DNA of 64,000 nt, taken from Labyrinthula sp. Ha. Its lineage: Eukaryota; Sar; Bigyra; Labyrinthulida; Labyrinthulaceae. This document shows, piece by piece, positions 1 to 11,309 of this stretch. Both the position numbers and the translations under genes were made by a program. The stretch lies in the NCBI GenBank assembly GCA_015227615.1, contig JAALGZ010000080.1:24329-88328 (forward strand). Direction: 5' to 3'. The notes beneath the pieces were generated by a model that saw only the letters and a list, made by a program, of their open reading frames with translations, was not told where the DNA came from and did no database searches. The stretch's first letter is position 1. The number at the start of each line of letters is the position of its first letter.

Positions 1-179
1 TTGTACATTGTTAGCATACTCCTATATTATTATTGTTATAAATTAAATTAAATTCTATAAAGTATCTTATAAAATACTATAAATATCCTTTAAGATGATC
101 TTAAGCTTGATCTTAGACTCAATAACTCCACAGCATATGTAATCCATCCAGTTAGAAAAACCCAACTCTATATTTGTTT

Positions 180-308
180 TCTCATATTATAGATTCTGGA
201 GCAAGTAAATTATTAAAACGTTTGGTCTATAAGAATTATTATAACAACTTTTTTACTTCACCGCTGAGTAAACCAAACTTGTCTCTTCATATAGGGAGTT
301 ATCCATGA
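180..308 (+). pseudogene. Remnant of a copia-type aspartic protease
   Basis: A frame of about 40 codons contains Asp-Ser-Gly-Ala-Ser (Asp codon at 192-194), the usual catalytic motif of copia/Ty1 proteases, preceded by hydrophobic residues as in intact elements. It ends at a TGA at 306-308. No integrase or reverse transcriptase frame follows cleanly, so this is at most a scrap of a dead element. A chance match to a five-residue motif is possible. Confidence 0.35.
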
Positions 309-3300
309 ACATCTCACTTTGAACGAAACTCTCTATATAAATAGAAGAAATATATTCAGAGAGTAATTAAGTATAGAATAAGAACCTTTATTCTATTCAT
401 TTAAGAAATTTATTAATAGGAAAACAAGTAGAACCAGAATATATTGGAACAACCCATAGAGGGCTAGAAGGTACTACCGGCGAAGCCGAAAACAAATACA
501 GCTAGAACATAATAACTAAGACAATATTAAAATATTTAGAACAATTTATTGGTTATTTTGAATAGGATGAAACATAATGTTTCTGTCACATTGGAAATGA
601 TATTAGAAGTAGCTTACAGCGGACACTGCAATAATTAATCTTGGGTTTAAGCCAATTCAGGAAGAACGAAAACTTCAACGCTCTTGTAAGTTATTTGTTT
701 AATCAAATTATATATCTTGAAGCTATTTTCGCTTTTTCACCAGACCTATTTAAGTCTATTAACAGAATTATCCAACGCTATGTGACTAAGCCAGGAATTT
801 GGCCACGTAGAAACGCTATCAATAGTTTTATGAAATTTATGTTTAGTTTATATTTTCCTCTATATAATTATTCATACTATTCTGTTTCACTAATTAGGAA
901 ACGTATTTTCTATCTTTGTTTTTTTCTGAGTCTTATTAGACTCATATAATCGAAGTTCTAAGCGTATATTGCTCTGAAAGCATGGATAGTTTCTAATTGT
1001 TGTATTGCGAAACAAGAATAATCGACAACAGCTGGTATACTTCTTTCGTTTATAAGTAGATTTTTATCTAAGAATACTCTCGGTAGAATATTTAGATCTC
1101 CATGTTCCATAGTTTTTGTGTAAGTAGAAGTTAGGGGCACAAGGTAGGTCAAATCTTAGGTACAGGGTTTCAATTCAAAACTTTGCGTTTTTTACCAACG
1201 TACAATATGTGTTAATAAATTGAAATATTCCTAATTTATTTAAACAGTACTAAAATTAGTGACTCCCTAGTAAAGATTTTCCTGAAGCTTTTACGGCCAG
1301 TCAGAATGGTAAGATTGAAATACCATTCTTGTATAAAATCGACTCGTGTCAATAGTTCATATCAGGTGAAGAGCATAATACCCAGATTGGACATCATTCA
1401 CTCTAAAATTTTCTTTATTTCAACTATTTTATTCAGGGTATACCAATAATATTTTTTCTACTTTAGACCTTTTCTGGATTTTATCTGTTCGCATATTATT
1501 TTTCCTTTTTTAGATGGCTAGGAAAAGTGTTTCTATAAGCACGTATTAATAGAAACTAGATTTTCATGCCATATCAGCAAATCGATTTATGAAAATTTCC
1601 CCTTCGTTTATATTGCTGTATCCAATATCAGGATGTCATAATATATATATATACAAATAGGAAAACCAAGCAGATAAACGAAAAGAGCTCTTTGAGAAAT
1701 GTGATTCAAAGGTTGTCATTTTTACCGTTTTGACAAGTTTTTGATTAGAAGAAATTAACACATACAAGGTTTTTCAATTATATTATTTATATACAATGAA
1801 AACATTAATGTGTATATAATAAGAGATATAGAGTTTCACTTATACATTCCAGAAACAAACTCTAAGAACTTAATCACGCCTGCAATTGTGTAAAAATTCA
1901 AAATAATAGATATTATCTTTTTTCTAGAACATTTGATACTTTGAAAGGTTTGGATGATTGAAAACATTTTCCGCATAATCCACTTGAACCAACATATTTC
2001 CAGGTTTCTTATTAAAGTAGAAGAATTAGAAACAGAAAAAAAACAGAAGTAACTAAGTGAAGGTAATACTGAGCTCTAGTATTCAAGAATATTCCAGTGC
2101 CATAACTAGAGGAGGGCCCATCCTGCTCCCCTCGTTCACTTTACTATGGAGTAAACATATGTACTTGAGCATTCAATAATTCTATTATTGTTATTAAAAG
2201 AAAAAAAAAGCGCAAAAAACTCAGCCAAAATGATATTAGTGTCTCCTCTGAAGTAATAATATTCGGTTATTTTACGTTTCAAATGATTCAGACCATTTGA
2301 TTATTTAGTACCATATTTCTATTTTAAATACAGCTAGCATGGAAGACACAGAGACTTAGTTAATATAGTTGGGATAGCATGTTATATGTTTAAATTTGTT
2401 AATATCGAAAGTGCAATGAAATTATGCTCAATAGTCATATGGCGTCTTAAATTGATGTTTTGGGTTATTTAAATAAAAACCTAGGATAAAAAGATGGTCT
2501 CTCTAACTCTTTCTCCAATTGAATAAAATTATCGCGCTAATGAGAGATATTCTTATTTTATAATTTAAACATATTGAGTGTATACCTCATTGATGGACTA
2601 ATCAGCAAGAAATTTAGAATTATAATTAACATGCATTTATCTCTTTATTCCATGAAAATTTATATTGACACGAATTTTATAGATGTGGAAAGTGGCTCAG
2701 AGGTCCTTAATTTGAAAAATGGAAGTATCTAGATGTATGTGAAAGATTATTTTCACAGAGAATAATAGCTCGTGACTTAGAAATTGGATGAGATAAAAAA
2801 GAGCAAAATAATAATTTGAAACTAACATATAATTATAAAATAATATCTAAAGTTTGAGCTCTAGTAATGGAATTACATTCAAGATATAAAAGCTTTTTTT
2901 GATTACAACAAAAGTCTTGTAAAAATTCAGTATAAATATAATTCTAAAAACAAAGTACTTGATGACAATCTATCTTTAACTAAGCGAGATAAAGATTTTT
3001 TAAGTTCTGATGAAACTATCAAACTCAAAATTTATGCAAACTTGCCTTTAACTTGTTTAATTTCATATTAGGTACAAGAACTCCGTAAAATATTAATATG
3101 ATTTTTGAACTATAGGAGTTATATTTTCAGAAACAATGCTTAAGATAAGATATAATGTTTCTATAATAGTCATTGTATGCATTCTCGTGACACATACAGC
3201 AGTTACTACATTTTTCATCTCTTATCTATCAATAACGCAGTTTACAAAGAAAATATAACTTCTAGGGAAAAAATTTATAATGGTTTAGTCAATATAATAT

Positions 3301-3689
3301 GCTTACAATTTCAAGACATCATTAGGAGGTCTCTATTTTCAATCGCATATGGCTCCAAGGACACATATTCCTTGTTCTGATCGGTTGAATCAATGTCAAT
3401 AGAACCAATTAAAATTTAATTGTAACTTTTAGCATTTTCCAATTATAGAAGTTTTGATTAAATGCTTAAAATTGAATCAGAGAAGAAGCTCCATTTCATG
3501 ACTTCTGAATACTACTCATGCATCTCTTGAGCATCTTTCGAACATTGTAAAAAATGTTACAGAGTAAAGTGGATGCTAGAAACCGTTTTCTCCTAAGAAC
3601 CTCTCAGCTCAAAGAGAGTTGACGTTTCTACCGTACCTCGACAGATTGTCTACTCTAGAAACATTTTTGTTGCAGAGGAAGTAAAAATA
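309..3689. other. No recognisable gene
   Basis: AT-rich sequence with stops in all frames. The longest frame (641-949, plus) starts at TTG, has no recognisable motif and an unremarkable composition, so I do not call it. A short AT microsatellite lies near 1641-1655. Nothing else is supportable. Confidence 0.5.
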
Positions 3690-4240
3690 AGTGTGGTTTT
3701 CAGATTAGGTTTGTGTTTGGTGCTAAGAATGAATACTATATCACATAAGAGTTTCGCGATGAACACCATCATCCATTAGCTCCTGGCATACAAAATAAGA
3801 TTGTTTGAATCATGTATCAATTTCAACTTTCTGAGGATGAAAGGAGTACATTGATGTAGGTTGCACAGGTAACTCTTTGCTTACCCATGGTAACAAAGAT
3901 CACGTCAAAGAAGTTTGTGAATAGAGGCTACAGTTCTACCTGGCTTCTCAGGATGTTGAACAAAGGGAGAGAGAAGTTTAACTCAAAAGGAGTGAATGGT
4001 TAACCGAATAGAGTTTGGACATAATTAAAAAACCTAAGATAGAGTTAATGAACTTATTCTGAAGACTGGAGTTGAAGTTTCTCACTTATTTGCTTCCAAC
4101 ATTCAAACCAAGTTACGTAAAGATTACTCCTTGAAGCGCAGTAATTTGGTTCAAGTGGATTCAACAAATAAAGTGACGAAACAAGTCGTGATATGTATGA
4201 TGTCCATTTATATTAACTGTTCGGGGGGAAGTCTGTCTAT
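3690..4240 (+). pseudogene. Decayed FAR1/MULE-like transposase or transcription-factor remnant
   Basis: Reading through scattered stops, the plus frame near 3700-4010 gives a protein-like stretch with an aromatic/charged run, EFRDEHHHPLAPGIQ, then a basic stretch with KITSKKF. The D-E-H-H-H-P-L arrangement resembles the zinc-binding end of FAR1/WRKY-GCM1-type DNA-binding domains in MULE transposases and their domesticated relatives. TAA, TGA and TAG codons and at least one frame change (coding-like sequence resumes in another frame near 4070-4220) show it is dead. Base composition is less AT-rich than the flanks. Family assignment rests on one short motif and is tentative; that this is former coding sequence is more secure. 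Confidence 0.35.
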
Positions 4241-4439
4241 ATAGGAATAAGATTCAGAACTACTAAAGCTTTAAAGTACACCCTACCTGCACTAGAACTG
4301 CTTGGTCTAAATGAACAGGATGTCGGTTTGATGAGGGATACCGTGGAGGTGTTTATAATTGCCTCGAAATTTTTTAAATGAAATATATTAGGTACTAGAA
4401 ACAGCTACAAGAGTTAATACATTTTTTGATGGGTCTTTA

Positions 4440-5340
4440 GCATGTATAGCAGAAATTAATTTTCAGATTACAGTGACATTTTACTGAAAATCATTAGCTA
4501 AGCTGAAGATTTACTTGAGGATTTAGAAGATATAACACCAAAATGTAGTTGAAAGAGGAAGGTTATAGACTTTATAGTAACAACGCAAAATAAGAGCTTT
4601 AAGTAGTAGGAAACTAATACACAACATTCTTTCATCGGAGATCTGATTTTGCCATGAAGAGCAGGATGATAACATTGTTTTGTGTAAGGAAACGGTGAGC
4701 ATTATATCCTTTTGCTAGGCCAAATGCTAACGACACAGCAAACTACACCTCTTTCTCAATCGACAGGGGCAGCAGTAAGAGTACATCTAAGATTTGAAGA
4801 AGCAGATACTTTCAAGAAAGCTCAGGCTGCATGTGTGGAGTCGGTTTTAATAGTGCGACTTGAACAGGGGACAAAGTTTAAAGAAAACTCTGCATTATCT
4901 ATGAGACAATGAATATGTAGCGCACCATGCAAATACCCTTGACAAAATTACTGCGTGGATCTCAATGGATAAGCACCAACCTATATCTCTAGCTTCTTTT
5001 CTTACTGGAAGGTAAAGTGCAAGTAAATGGTCATCATCTTCACGTTCTTCGAGAACAGGCTCTTACTGTGAGAATCCGGTATTCCTGAGAGATGGTTAGT
5101 AAGAAGCTCTTCTCTATGCAGAGCAGCTTACGAAAATCCAGGCATTTTTTCACTGCAAAAATAGAAGAAAAAGAAATATCTACATATCTCTCTGTTCCCA
5201 ATTTGGTATCTGGAGATTTTTCAAGCCATCGCTATAAAAACCTGATGAAGTTGGGCAGAAAATCTTCTCATCTTTTTCCAGGAAGTGAGGAAAATTTCAA
5301 GCTGACAATGGCAACATATCTCAGCTCATAAAAGAGAAGG
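4440..5340 (+). pseudogene. Decayed coding sequence, possibly a continuation of the upstream remnant
   Basis: Three partly open plus-strand frames follow one another: one at 4640-4705, one at 4712-4912, then another frame from about 4914 to 5030 and again after 5090. Their translations look protein-like (for example HHANTLDKITAWISMDKH near 4925-4980) and the DNA is richer in G and C than the flanks. Frame switches and stops make it non-functional. I do not recognise the family. The position, strand and similar degree of decay suggest it belongs to the FAR1/MULE-like remnant just upstream, but nothing proves that. Confidence 0.3.
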
Positions 5341-6743
5341 GATGACCAAAGCTGAATTTCTCCCTCCTGTCGTATCCATAACTAGCGCAAGAATACAGAA
5401 ACTACCAGAACCTTTGCCTTTGAGCAAATGAGTTTAAGAAATGAAAAAAAAAAGAAAGAGATGTAGCACATGCCATTCAAATTGCACAGGGGGATATGAT
5501 CATTACGCACGGCTTCGGCGCTGTGTTTTTTATTTTACCAAGTCCTGAAGGTTTAGAGCAAGGCATTTATTATCCGTAACACCCCTTCTTCCTTAGAACT
5601 CCTCTGCCCCGGCCAGGATCCTGCCGAGGTTGTTCTCAAATCATTCTTTGGACACTTGAACTCTCTGGAACATATATTGATCCCGTCGTACCTTTCCTAT
5701 CTGGAATCTCTCTATTTCCATTGGATGAACTGCCGAATTTTTTTTCTTGAAACTTTCTCATTGATCTTTAATTTCTAGTTTCATTCAGAGTTTCCTATAT
5801 TTTCATGCATCCTAAACGGTGTTCAAATAGGTTCTACCCTTGTATCGTTTTTCTTTCGACCCTTGAAGGTTTAGAATTATCTTAATTTTTTCCACTTTGT
5901 CATCTATATTATACGGTTTTTGTTTTTGCATTATCATTTCTGGAAGTTTAAATATCAAGTGCTGGTAATCTTGATTTCATATTATGGGGAATTAGGACGC
6001 TATTCTGGAATCACCTATAGTTCAAAATAGATTTGCATTATTCTTGTAGATTTGTATTATTTAATGAATATGTTCAAAAAACTTTTTCAAAATGAAAACA
6101 AAGTGAATTTCTCGGGTTTGAAAAATATACGGGAAACAAAATTTACAGAAGAATTACCGGTAAAAAACGGGAAACGGTTTTATATCGGTTTTCTTCCCGC
6201 TTGATACCGTTTCAACGGATAAGAAACTTTAGCAAGTATATATATATATTCTTAAATTATTACGTATATAATAGAATGAATTATATTAGACACACTTTCA
6301 GGCTCTCGGAAAGGTATTGAATATAAAACGAGAACTTTCAAGAATATTTGATCTTCTTGTTTTTCTTGGATTATATTCCTAAAATTTTAGGTGTGTAGTT
6401 ATCATTCAAGATTTCAAGAATTTCAAGACTAGCGTTTTGCTTTACGAATATTGGTTATTGATCATATGTAAAACTCAAGTAGAACAAGTAAAAAAAATCA
6501 GTGTAGAAGTAAAACCGAACAAAAAAACTTAATATAATATGTTTAAAACTCTTCAAAGAAGGATTTTTATAACATAGTGTTCCAAAATTCGATGTTTGAA
6601 TATTTCAAGGATAACTTACTGAAGAACGAAAAACTAAATAAGAAGTGAAAAGGAACAAAGCATTTACAATTAAGGATATAAAAAAACACTAGTCGAAAAT
6701 TTGGAAAGAACTAATTTTGTATTAATTTATATTCAGAAGAAGT
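5341..6743. other. Intergenic; no recognisable gene
   Basis: Contains a short, relatively GC-rich patch at about 5500-5720 with a 70-codon plus frame lacking an ATG start and no known motif. The rest is AT-rich spacer leading to the ubiquitin gene. I see no convincing promoter element. Confidence 0.45.
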
Positions 6744-6977
6744 ATGAAAATTATTGTTAAATGGCAAGGAGGGAAAACAATCAGGTTGGATGTAATACCA
6801 TCAGATACCATTGATAATGTCAAAGCTAAGATCCAAGATAAAGAAGGCATTCCTCCAGATGAACAAAGATTGATCTTTTCAGGAAAAGAGTTGAAGGATG
6901 GTAAAACCCTTTCGGCTTACAATATCCAGCAGGAATCTATTCTTCATTTAGTGCTTAAGTTGAGAGGAGGTTACTAG
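6744..6977 (+). CDS. Ubiquitin, single unit with a one-residue C-terminal extension
   Basis: 77 codons from ATG to TAG, colinear without gaps with eukaryotic ubiquitin. It ends in Leu-Arg-Gly-Gly-Tyr, so one Tyr would have to be removed by a deubiquitinase to expose the active Gly76. Lys6, 11, 27, 29, 33 and 48 are kept, as are Ile44 and Val70 of the hydrophobic patch. Changes from the near-invariant sequence are many for this protein: positions 2, 4, 7, 8 and 9 differ, Lys63 is Gln, and Arg72 is Lys. Residue 72 separates ubiquitin (Arg) from NEDD8 (Ala) for E1 choice; Lys and the overall match favour ubiquitin over NEDD8. It is neither a polyubiquitin nor fused in frame to eS31/eL40. It may be a divergent extra copy rather than the main cellular ubiquitin. 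Confidence 0.9.
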   Translation: MKIIVKWQGGKTIRLDVIPSDTIDNVKAKIQDKEGIPPDEQRLIFSGKELKDGKTLSAYNIQQESILHLVLKLRGGY

Positions 6978-7048
6978 ATTATAGAGTTTATCATCTGACT
7001 AGCAATTGATTTTATTTGTAGGAAGGTTTTTCTTTTCATTTAAAATTA

Positions 7049-7387
7049 ATGTTTATAAATTATAAAAAACAATATTTCTTAAAAACTTCAATAAAATTCA
7101 AGTTGCCTTTCAAACAAAGTAATCTTAGAAAGAAAGGAAAGGTTGGAGTATTTATTAAACCTAGACTGATTATCTACCGAGTAAGATTAAAATACAGAAC
7201 AGGAACCAAACACAAGGATGATTTATTGAAAAAAAAATCATATGTAGAGAAAGATTGTTTTTGTTATTAGGATTATAGTGTAGTTGGAAGAATTCGACAT
7301 TCTATCAGAGTTGATTATCAGATTATGTATTTTATGAAAAGTTTTAAAATACCGGAATTTGAAGAAAAAAGGACAGTTTTTGTTTGA
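7049..7387 (+). pseudogene. Ribosomal protein eL20 (L18a)-like frame interrupted by an in-frame TAG
   Basis: A basic frame opens at ATG 7049 and hits TAG at 7268-7270. The same frame then stays open to TGA at 7385-7387. Across the whole stretch the translation resembles eL20: RLKYRTGT matches the conserved Trp-Val-Arg-Tyr-x-Ser-Arg-Ser-Gly-Thr region. Cys-Tyr-stop-Asp sits where the family has Leu/Cys-Tyr-Gln/Arg-Asp, and the end VGRIRHSIR...QIM...KRTVFV fits the Ala-Arg-His-Arg...Ile-x-Ile and Lys-Arg-Pro-x-Thr-Phe ends. The amino-terminal third is poorly matched and may lack its first exon. The TAG lies at the end of a pyrimidine-rich run followed by AG|G, so it could be a 3' splice site of a tiny intron (a GT 27 nt upstream would keep frame), a nonsense mutation, or a readthrough site. 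Family assignment is by eye and tentative. Confidence 0.35.
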
Positions 7388-7525
7388 TCAAAAAATCGAT
7401 TTAGTTTCCATACTCAGTAAAATCAAGCAAGAAAAGAAAACTAAAAAGAAAAAAGAAAAAAAGAAATTATTGTGATTACAACTAAGAAGAGAAACAATGT
7501 TATAAGAAAACTCTAAAACATCAAA

Positions 7526-8755
7526 TTATTGCATTTCCTTGAAATATCTATACTTTGGACCAACTAGCATTCTAACTTTAAAATCTTTTTTCACCCTCCA
7601 ACTTTTCAAACCCGAAACTTTTGCTGCTTCTCCATCAACTTGAAAATATAAATCTCTTTCTATCCCTTTCTGAAATTCTACTTTGTAATCATCACATTGA
7701 GGAAAACGCTGATAATTTTTACTATTCCACCAAGATCGTTCACTCCATCCGTTCGTTACATGATGCTTTCCAATCTCACCTTGATTTCTCAAACTAATCA
7801 TTTCAACTTTACCGTCATCAACTTTTTGTGATCCATATTTTTTTGCCCAGAAATCATGTCCATCACTATAGCTCCAAATATTTAAAAATGTAAGTGAACG
7901 ATGAAATCCAGTTTTTTTTCCTTTTAAAGTAAAACCATCTACTTTTTCTTTTGTTTTGTTGGAAATTTCAGTTTTAAATACATTGTTTCCATTTAAATTT
8001 CCAGAAAGACTTTTCATTATTGTCTTTAATTTAGGCATTTTTAAGTATCCAGGTAATAAGGTTGCTTTTACACCTATTTTAACATACACAAGTTTATTTC
8101 CAAGTGCAGATTTAGCTCTATTTTGCTCAAACAAATATGTAATTTCTGCCATAGTTCCTAAAGAACAATAATTCAACATCTGAAACTTTTGATCTTTTGT
8201 TTTATTTTCGTTACTATCATCTTCACTTGTAAAGGTAACTGACCAGACATCAAATTCGGTACTCTTAAACTCTAAATATTTTTCAATGACTTTCCAGAAA
8301 GGTGATATCTGCTTGATCGTATTCTTTTTTCCTTCTTTTAGTTTTCCCTTGAATAACTTTGGTGTTACATTTCTCGAACCTAATATTCGGCTCAAATCAT
8401 TTCCTGTTCCAAATGGGATAATTCCAATTGGTACATCTATAGGTTGACCCTCTTCGTCTTTCAGCAAAGAAACAACCCATCCAACAGATCCATCCCCTCC
8501 ACAAACCACAACTATGCATTTTTCTTTGGATTTTACTGAGTTTAATACTTGTGTAACTTGTTCTTTTCGTTCGTCTTCCTTAAAAAGATTACAAAATCGT
8601 AATTCTGCAGTTTTCCCACTTGAAAAAGTTTGCGAAGGGTGGGATTCATACAGCGTTGGGATAAGAAGAAGTGACTTTCCTGCGTTTCCACCTGATTTAG
8701 GATTCACAAATAAATATATTTTTGTTTCTTTTGATTCTTCTCCTTCTTTTCCCAT
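7526..8755 (-). CDS. Diacylglycerol kinase (catalytic plus accessory domain)
   Basis: Phosphorylates diacylglycerol to phosphatidic acid using ATP, linking phospholipase C signalling to lipid synthesis. Starting at the ATG at 8755 the protein is 409 aa; a three-codon extension upstream would need a TTG start. The catalytic domain shows VNPKSGG at about residues 17-23, the nucleotide-binding GGDGSVGW at about 86-93 and IIPFGTGNDLSR at about 112-123. The accessory domain follows, with NYCSLG near the middle and FQVDGEA close to the C terminus, both typical of eukaryotic DGKs. There are no C1 zinc fingers, EF hands or PH domain, so it is close to a minimal kinase, and how it senses or reaches membranes is not evident. 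It lies alone on the minus strand, tail to tail with the ubiquitin/eL20-like pair. Intron-free, no damage seen. Confidence 0.93.
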   Translation of the reverse strand: MGKEGEESKETKIYLFVNPKSGGNAGKSLLLIPTLYESHPSQTFSSGKTAELRFCNLFKEDERKEQVTQVLNSVKSKEKCIVVVCGGDGSVGWVVSLLKDEEGQPIDVPIGIIPFGTGNDLSRILGSRNVTPKLFKGKLKEGKKNTIKQISPFWKVIEKYLEFKSTEFDVWSVTFTSEDDSNENKTKDQKFQMLNYCSLGTMAEITYLFEQNRAKSALGNKLVYVKIGVKATLLPGYLKMPKLKTIMKSLSGNLNGNNVFKTEISNKTKEKVDGFTLKGKKTGFHRSLTFLNIWSYSDGHDFWAKKYGSQKVDDGKVEMISLRNQGEIGKHHVTNGWSERSWWNSKNYQRFPQCDDYKVEFQKGIERDLYFQVDGEAAKVSGLKSWRVKKDFKVRMLVGPKYRYFKEMQ

Positions 8756-11309
8756 GTTATACAACTACAAATTATCACTCGTGCGGTCTGGTTTTTCTTT
8801 GTTTTCCTCGTTCTTCTTCTGCGTATATTTAACGGCTAGATCTTATGTCCGACCAATATTTCAACGGATAGTGTCTCATTTCCCAAAAAAAAGGTGGTAT
8901 TTTTTTGTCTTGTTGAAACAAATAGGAATAAAACAAAACAAACCTTGGAATATAATATGCATTGTAAAATAAGGTAGCCGAAACTTCAGGAAATTTTATT
9001 TGTTCATACTAAGTTTAGGGCTAAAAGTAAGCAGGAAAAGCAATGTTCTTATAAAATAATAATTCAGATGAATTAGAGTTTATACTCCTATTTTAAATGG
9101 TTGTGTAATTTTTTAGTAACAGCAGCATATGGTGTACAGGTTGTTAGATCCATCTATATTATCTTAATGCAAATGTTTAAAGTTCATTAAGAGAATTGAT
9201 AACCAAATAACTTTATAATTTTTAAATTTGGGAAGAGCAGGGAGCTAAGAGTTCTTCATATGTTAAAGTCTATGAGGCGTCTGATATAAGTCTAAGGAGA
9301 CAGGTAACAAGAAGGTTTCTTAAAAGAGTTAACGCTTAAGAGGGAAATAACCCATGAAAGAAACTTAGCAGCTATGATAAACTAGGGAATACTTAAGCAG
9401 TTTACCTGATCCTATATTTCTTGAAATAGAGAAACAGCCTACTAACTAAAAGGAGACAAACTCTTGTTCGAGAAGAGGCTCTTATCTAAAGAATACTTTG
9501 ACAATGTCGTTAATACTTTTTTAAAAAGAATTAAACATGACAAAGCTGAAGAAAAAGTATATCAATTGGTTTGAACAGTAATCTTAGCTAAACTAGTGTA
9601 GACAGAGAGTATCCTACAATGTGTTGGATAGTTGGTTTAAGTTGAGTGGTAGTTGGATGTAAATATCGTGTTGAACTAAAGAGGTACATCTCTTGTTGAA
9701 CTAAAGAGGTAGGTATTTTGTTGAACTAAAGAAGTAGATAATGGTTAGTACAAAAGAGGAAGGTAGTAGTTTTAACTATGTATTGAGCAGACTTTATCTA
9801 ATGAAAAATAAAATAAAAACTTACATTTAACACAATGGAAAATTGGTACTAACTGTAAGGGGAACATTCTGGGTGGAGGTTGATGTGTTCTTCTTGGCAA
9901 TTTCAAATGTGTAGCCTCTGTAGTTTTCTGAAAAAGAATCTTTGTAGTGCTAGGCCTCATCACTACTATGAAAATTGTAACTCTTGCTCAAAAATTTGCA
10001 AAACAGGTGCTTTGCTTAGGAAGTAGGGATTAGACCTGGTAGTACCTAAGAATAATTATTTGGTAGCCATTTTAATTCTGATTATCAACAAGAAAACTGG
10101 GATTTTGATTCTTATCAAATGGTTCCGCCCCTCTTCTGATAACGAACTGATTGTTCTCACAAAATTTGGCCACATGGTCATGTGGAAAATGGATAAATAG
10201 CTATAATTTAATCATTGCCACGCAGGGAAACCTTCAAAACCCTTTTATGTGGCCCAATCATGCAATAAAATTTTATTAACAATAAAAAATAAAGAAGGAT
10301 TGCTTTATTAGGTATAGAACTTTCAATTTTCTTAATTTATAAGAAGACTCAATACAGTTTTCAATTAATTACTGAAAACAGTTGTCAACTACAATGCCTA
10401 CTTACCAAAAAGAGTTCAGCGTAAGTTTTAGCCAACTTCTATTCAAAAAAAACACAAAAAATTATTAATGTTGCTTCATTTGTTTAGTACTGCATTTGGG
10501 AGCAATACATTCAAGTTTAACTACAGAGAAAAACTTCTTGAGGTAAACAAAGCACCCACTTTGAGTCCTAAGATCTTTCCAAGGGAATTACAAGTTAAAT
10601 TCTCTCAGAAAGCATTATATTTTATGGTTGTTTTCGGTTGAATTTCAATATACTTAATTTATAATGATAAGCAAAAAGGTGTAGTATTCTAAAGGGAGGA
10701 GGTAGGATGATATCTTCTTTCCACAGGTCAATATGAGCAAGTAATATGATTATTTTCATTTCTTATCTCTTAGCATGCCTTTATTAGATTCTAATCAGAG
10801 TTAGCAAAAAAAATTTAAGTATTTGAAATTAAACTATAACGGGAGCATCTTAAGAAATACAGTTAGCACTTATTGCATTCTAGGGTTGCAATTTGTCATG
10901 TATGGTTAAATCATTACTTTTTTGCTATACTTGTTTAGGTTTCTACCATAATTTAACTCCTTCAAAAATAGAAATAAAACAAAAACATAAATTTTAGACT
11001 GTAACAGAGGTTCTTATATATATTATAACCTTTACAATACGTCTCTCAGTTTTCCCGTTTGTTTTTTATTTCTGTTTCTTCTTTCATCTAGTAGCCAAAA
11101 ATCTCTCTACTGTTCAAAGAAAAATTAAAATATCATAATATAAAACAACTTCAATAAAAGGAAAAATTAAATGGTTTTTTCATAGATAACTGAGTAGTTT
11201 ATAGGAATTTAACACTATCCCATATTCAATAAAACTTTCTTTTTTTTTGTCGAGAATTTTCTATGTTAGCACGAGATGACATTACCAGGGAAATTAATTT
11301 ACAAATTAA
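8756..11309. other. Long intergenic spacer
   Basis: AT-rich, with stops in every frame; no supportable gene. It includes a 25-bp tandem repeat at 9671-9736 (listed separately) and, at about 10080-10260, sequence with TTTGGCCACATGG that resembles dispersed repeat copies near 15.8 and 27.5 kb. The last 300 bp form the upstream region of the SF3B1 gene. Confidence 0.5.
9671..9736. repeat. Three-copy tandem repeat, 25-bp period
   Basis: The core TTGAACTAAAGAGGTA begins at 9671 and 9696, and with one change at 9721. The linker between cores is variable. No coding or structural role is visible. Confidence 0.7.

Noticed and set aside
641-949. 102-codon open frame on the plus strand
   Set aside because: Starts at TTG, no motif, composition like the surrounding spacer.
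6970-7021. Intron joining ubiquitin to the following basic frame (GTTACT...CTGAC...TTTATTTGTAG)
   Set aside because: The donor, branch-like and acceptor words look tempting, but splicing there puts the downstream exon in a frame that stops after about 13 residues, not in the eL20-like frame.
8514-8972. 152-codon plus frame opposite the kinase start
   Set aside because: Antisense shadow of a clear diacylglycerol kinase; no independent features.
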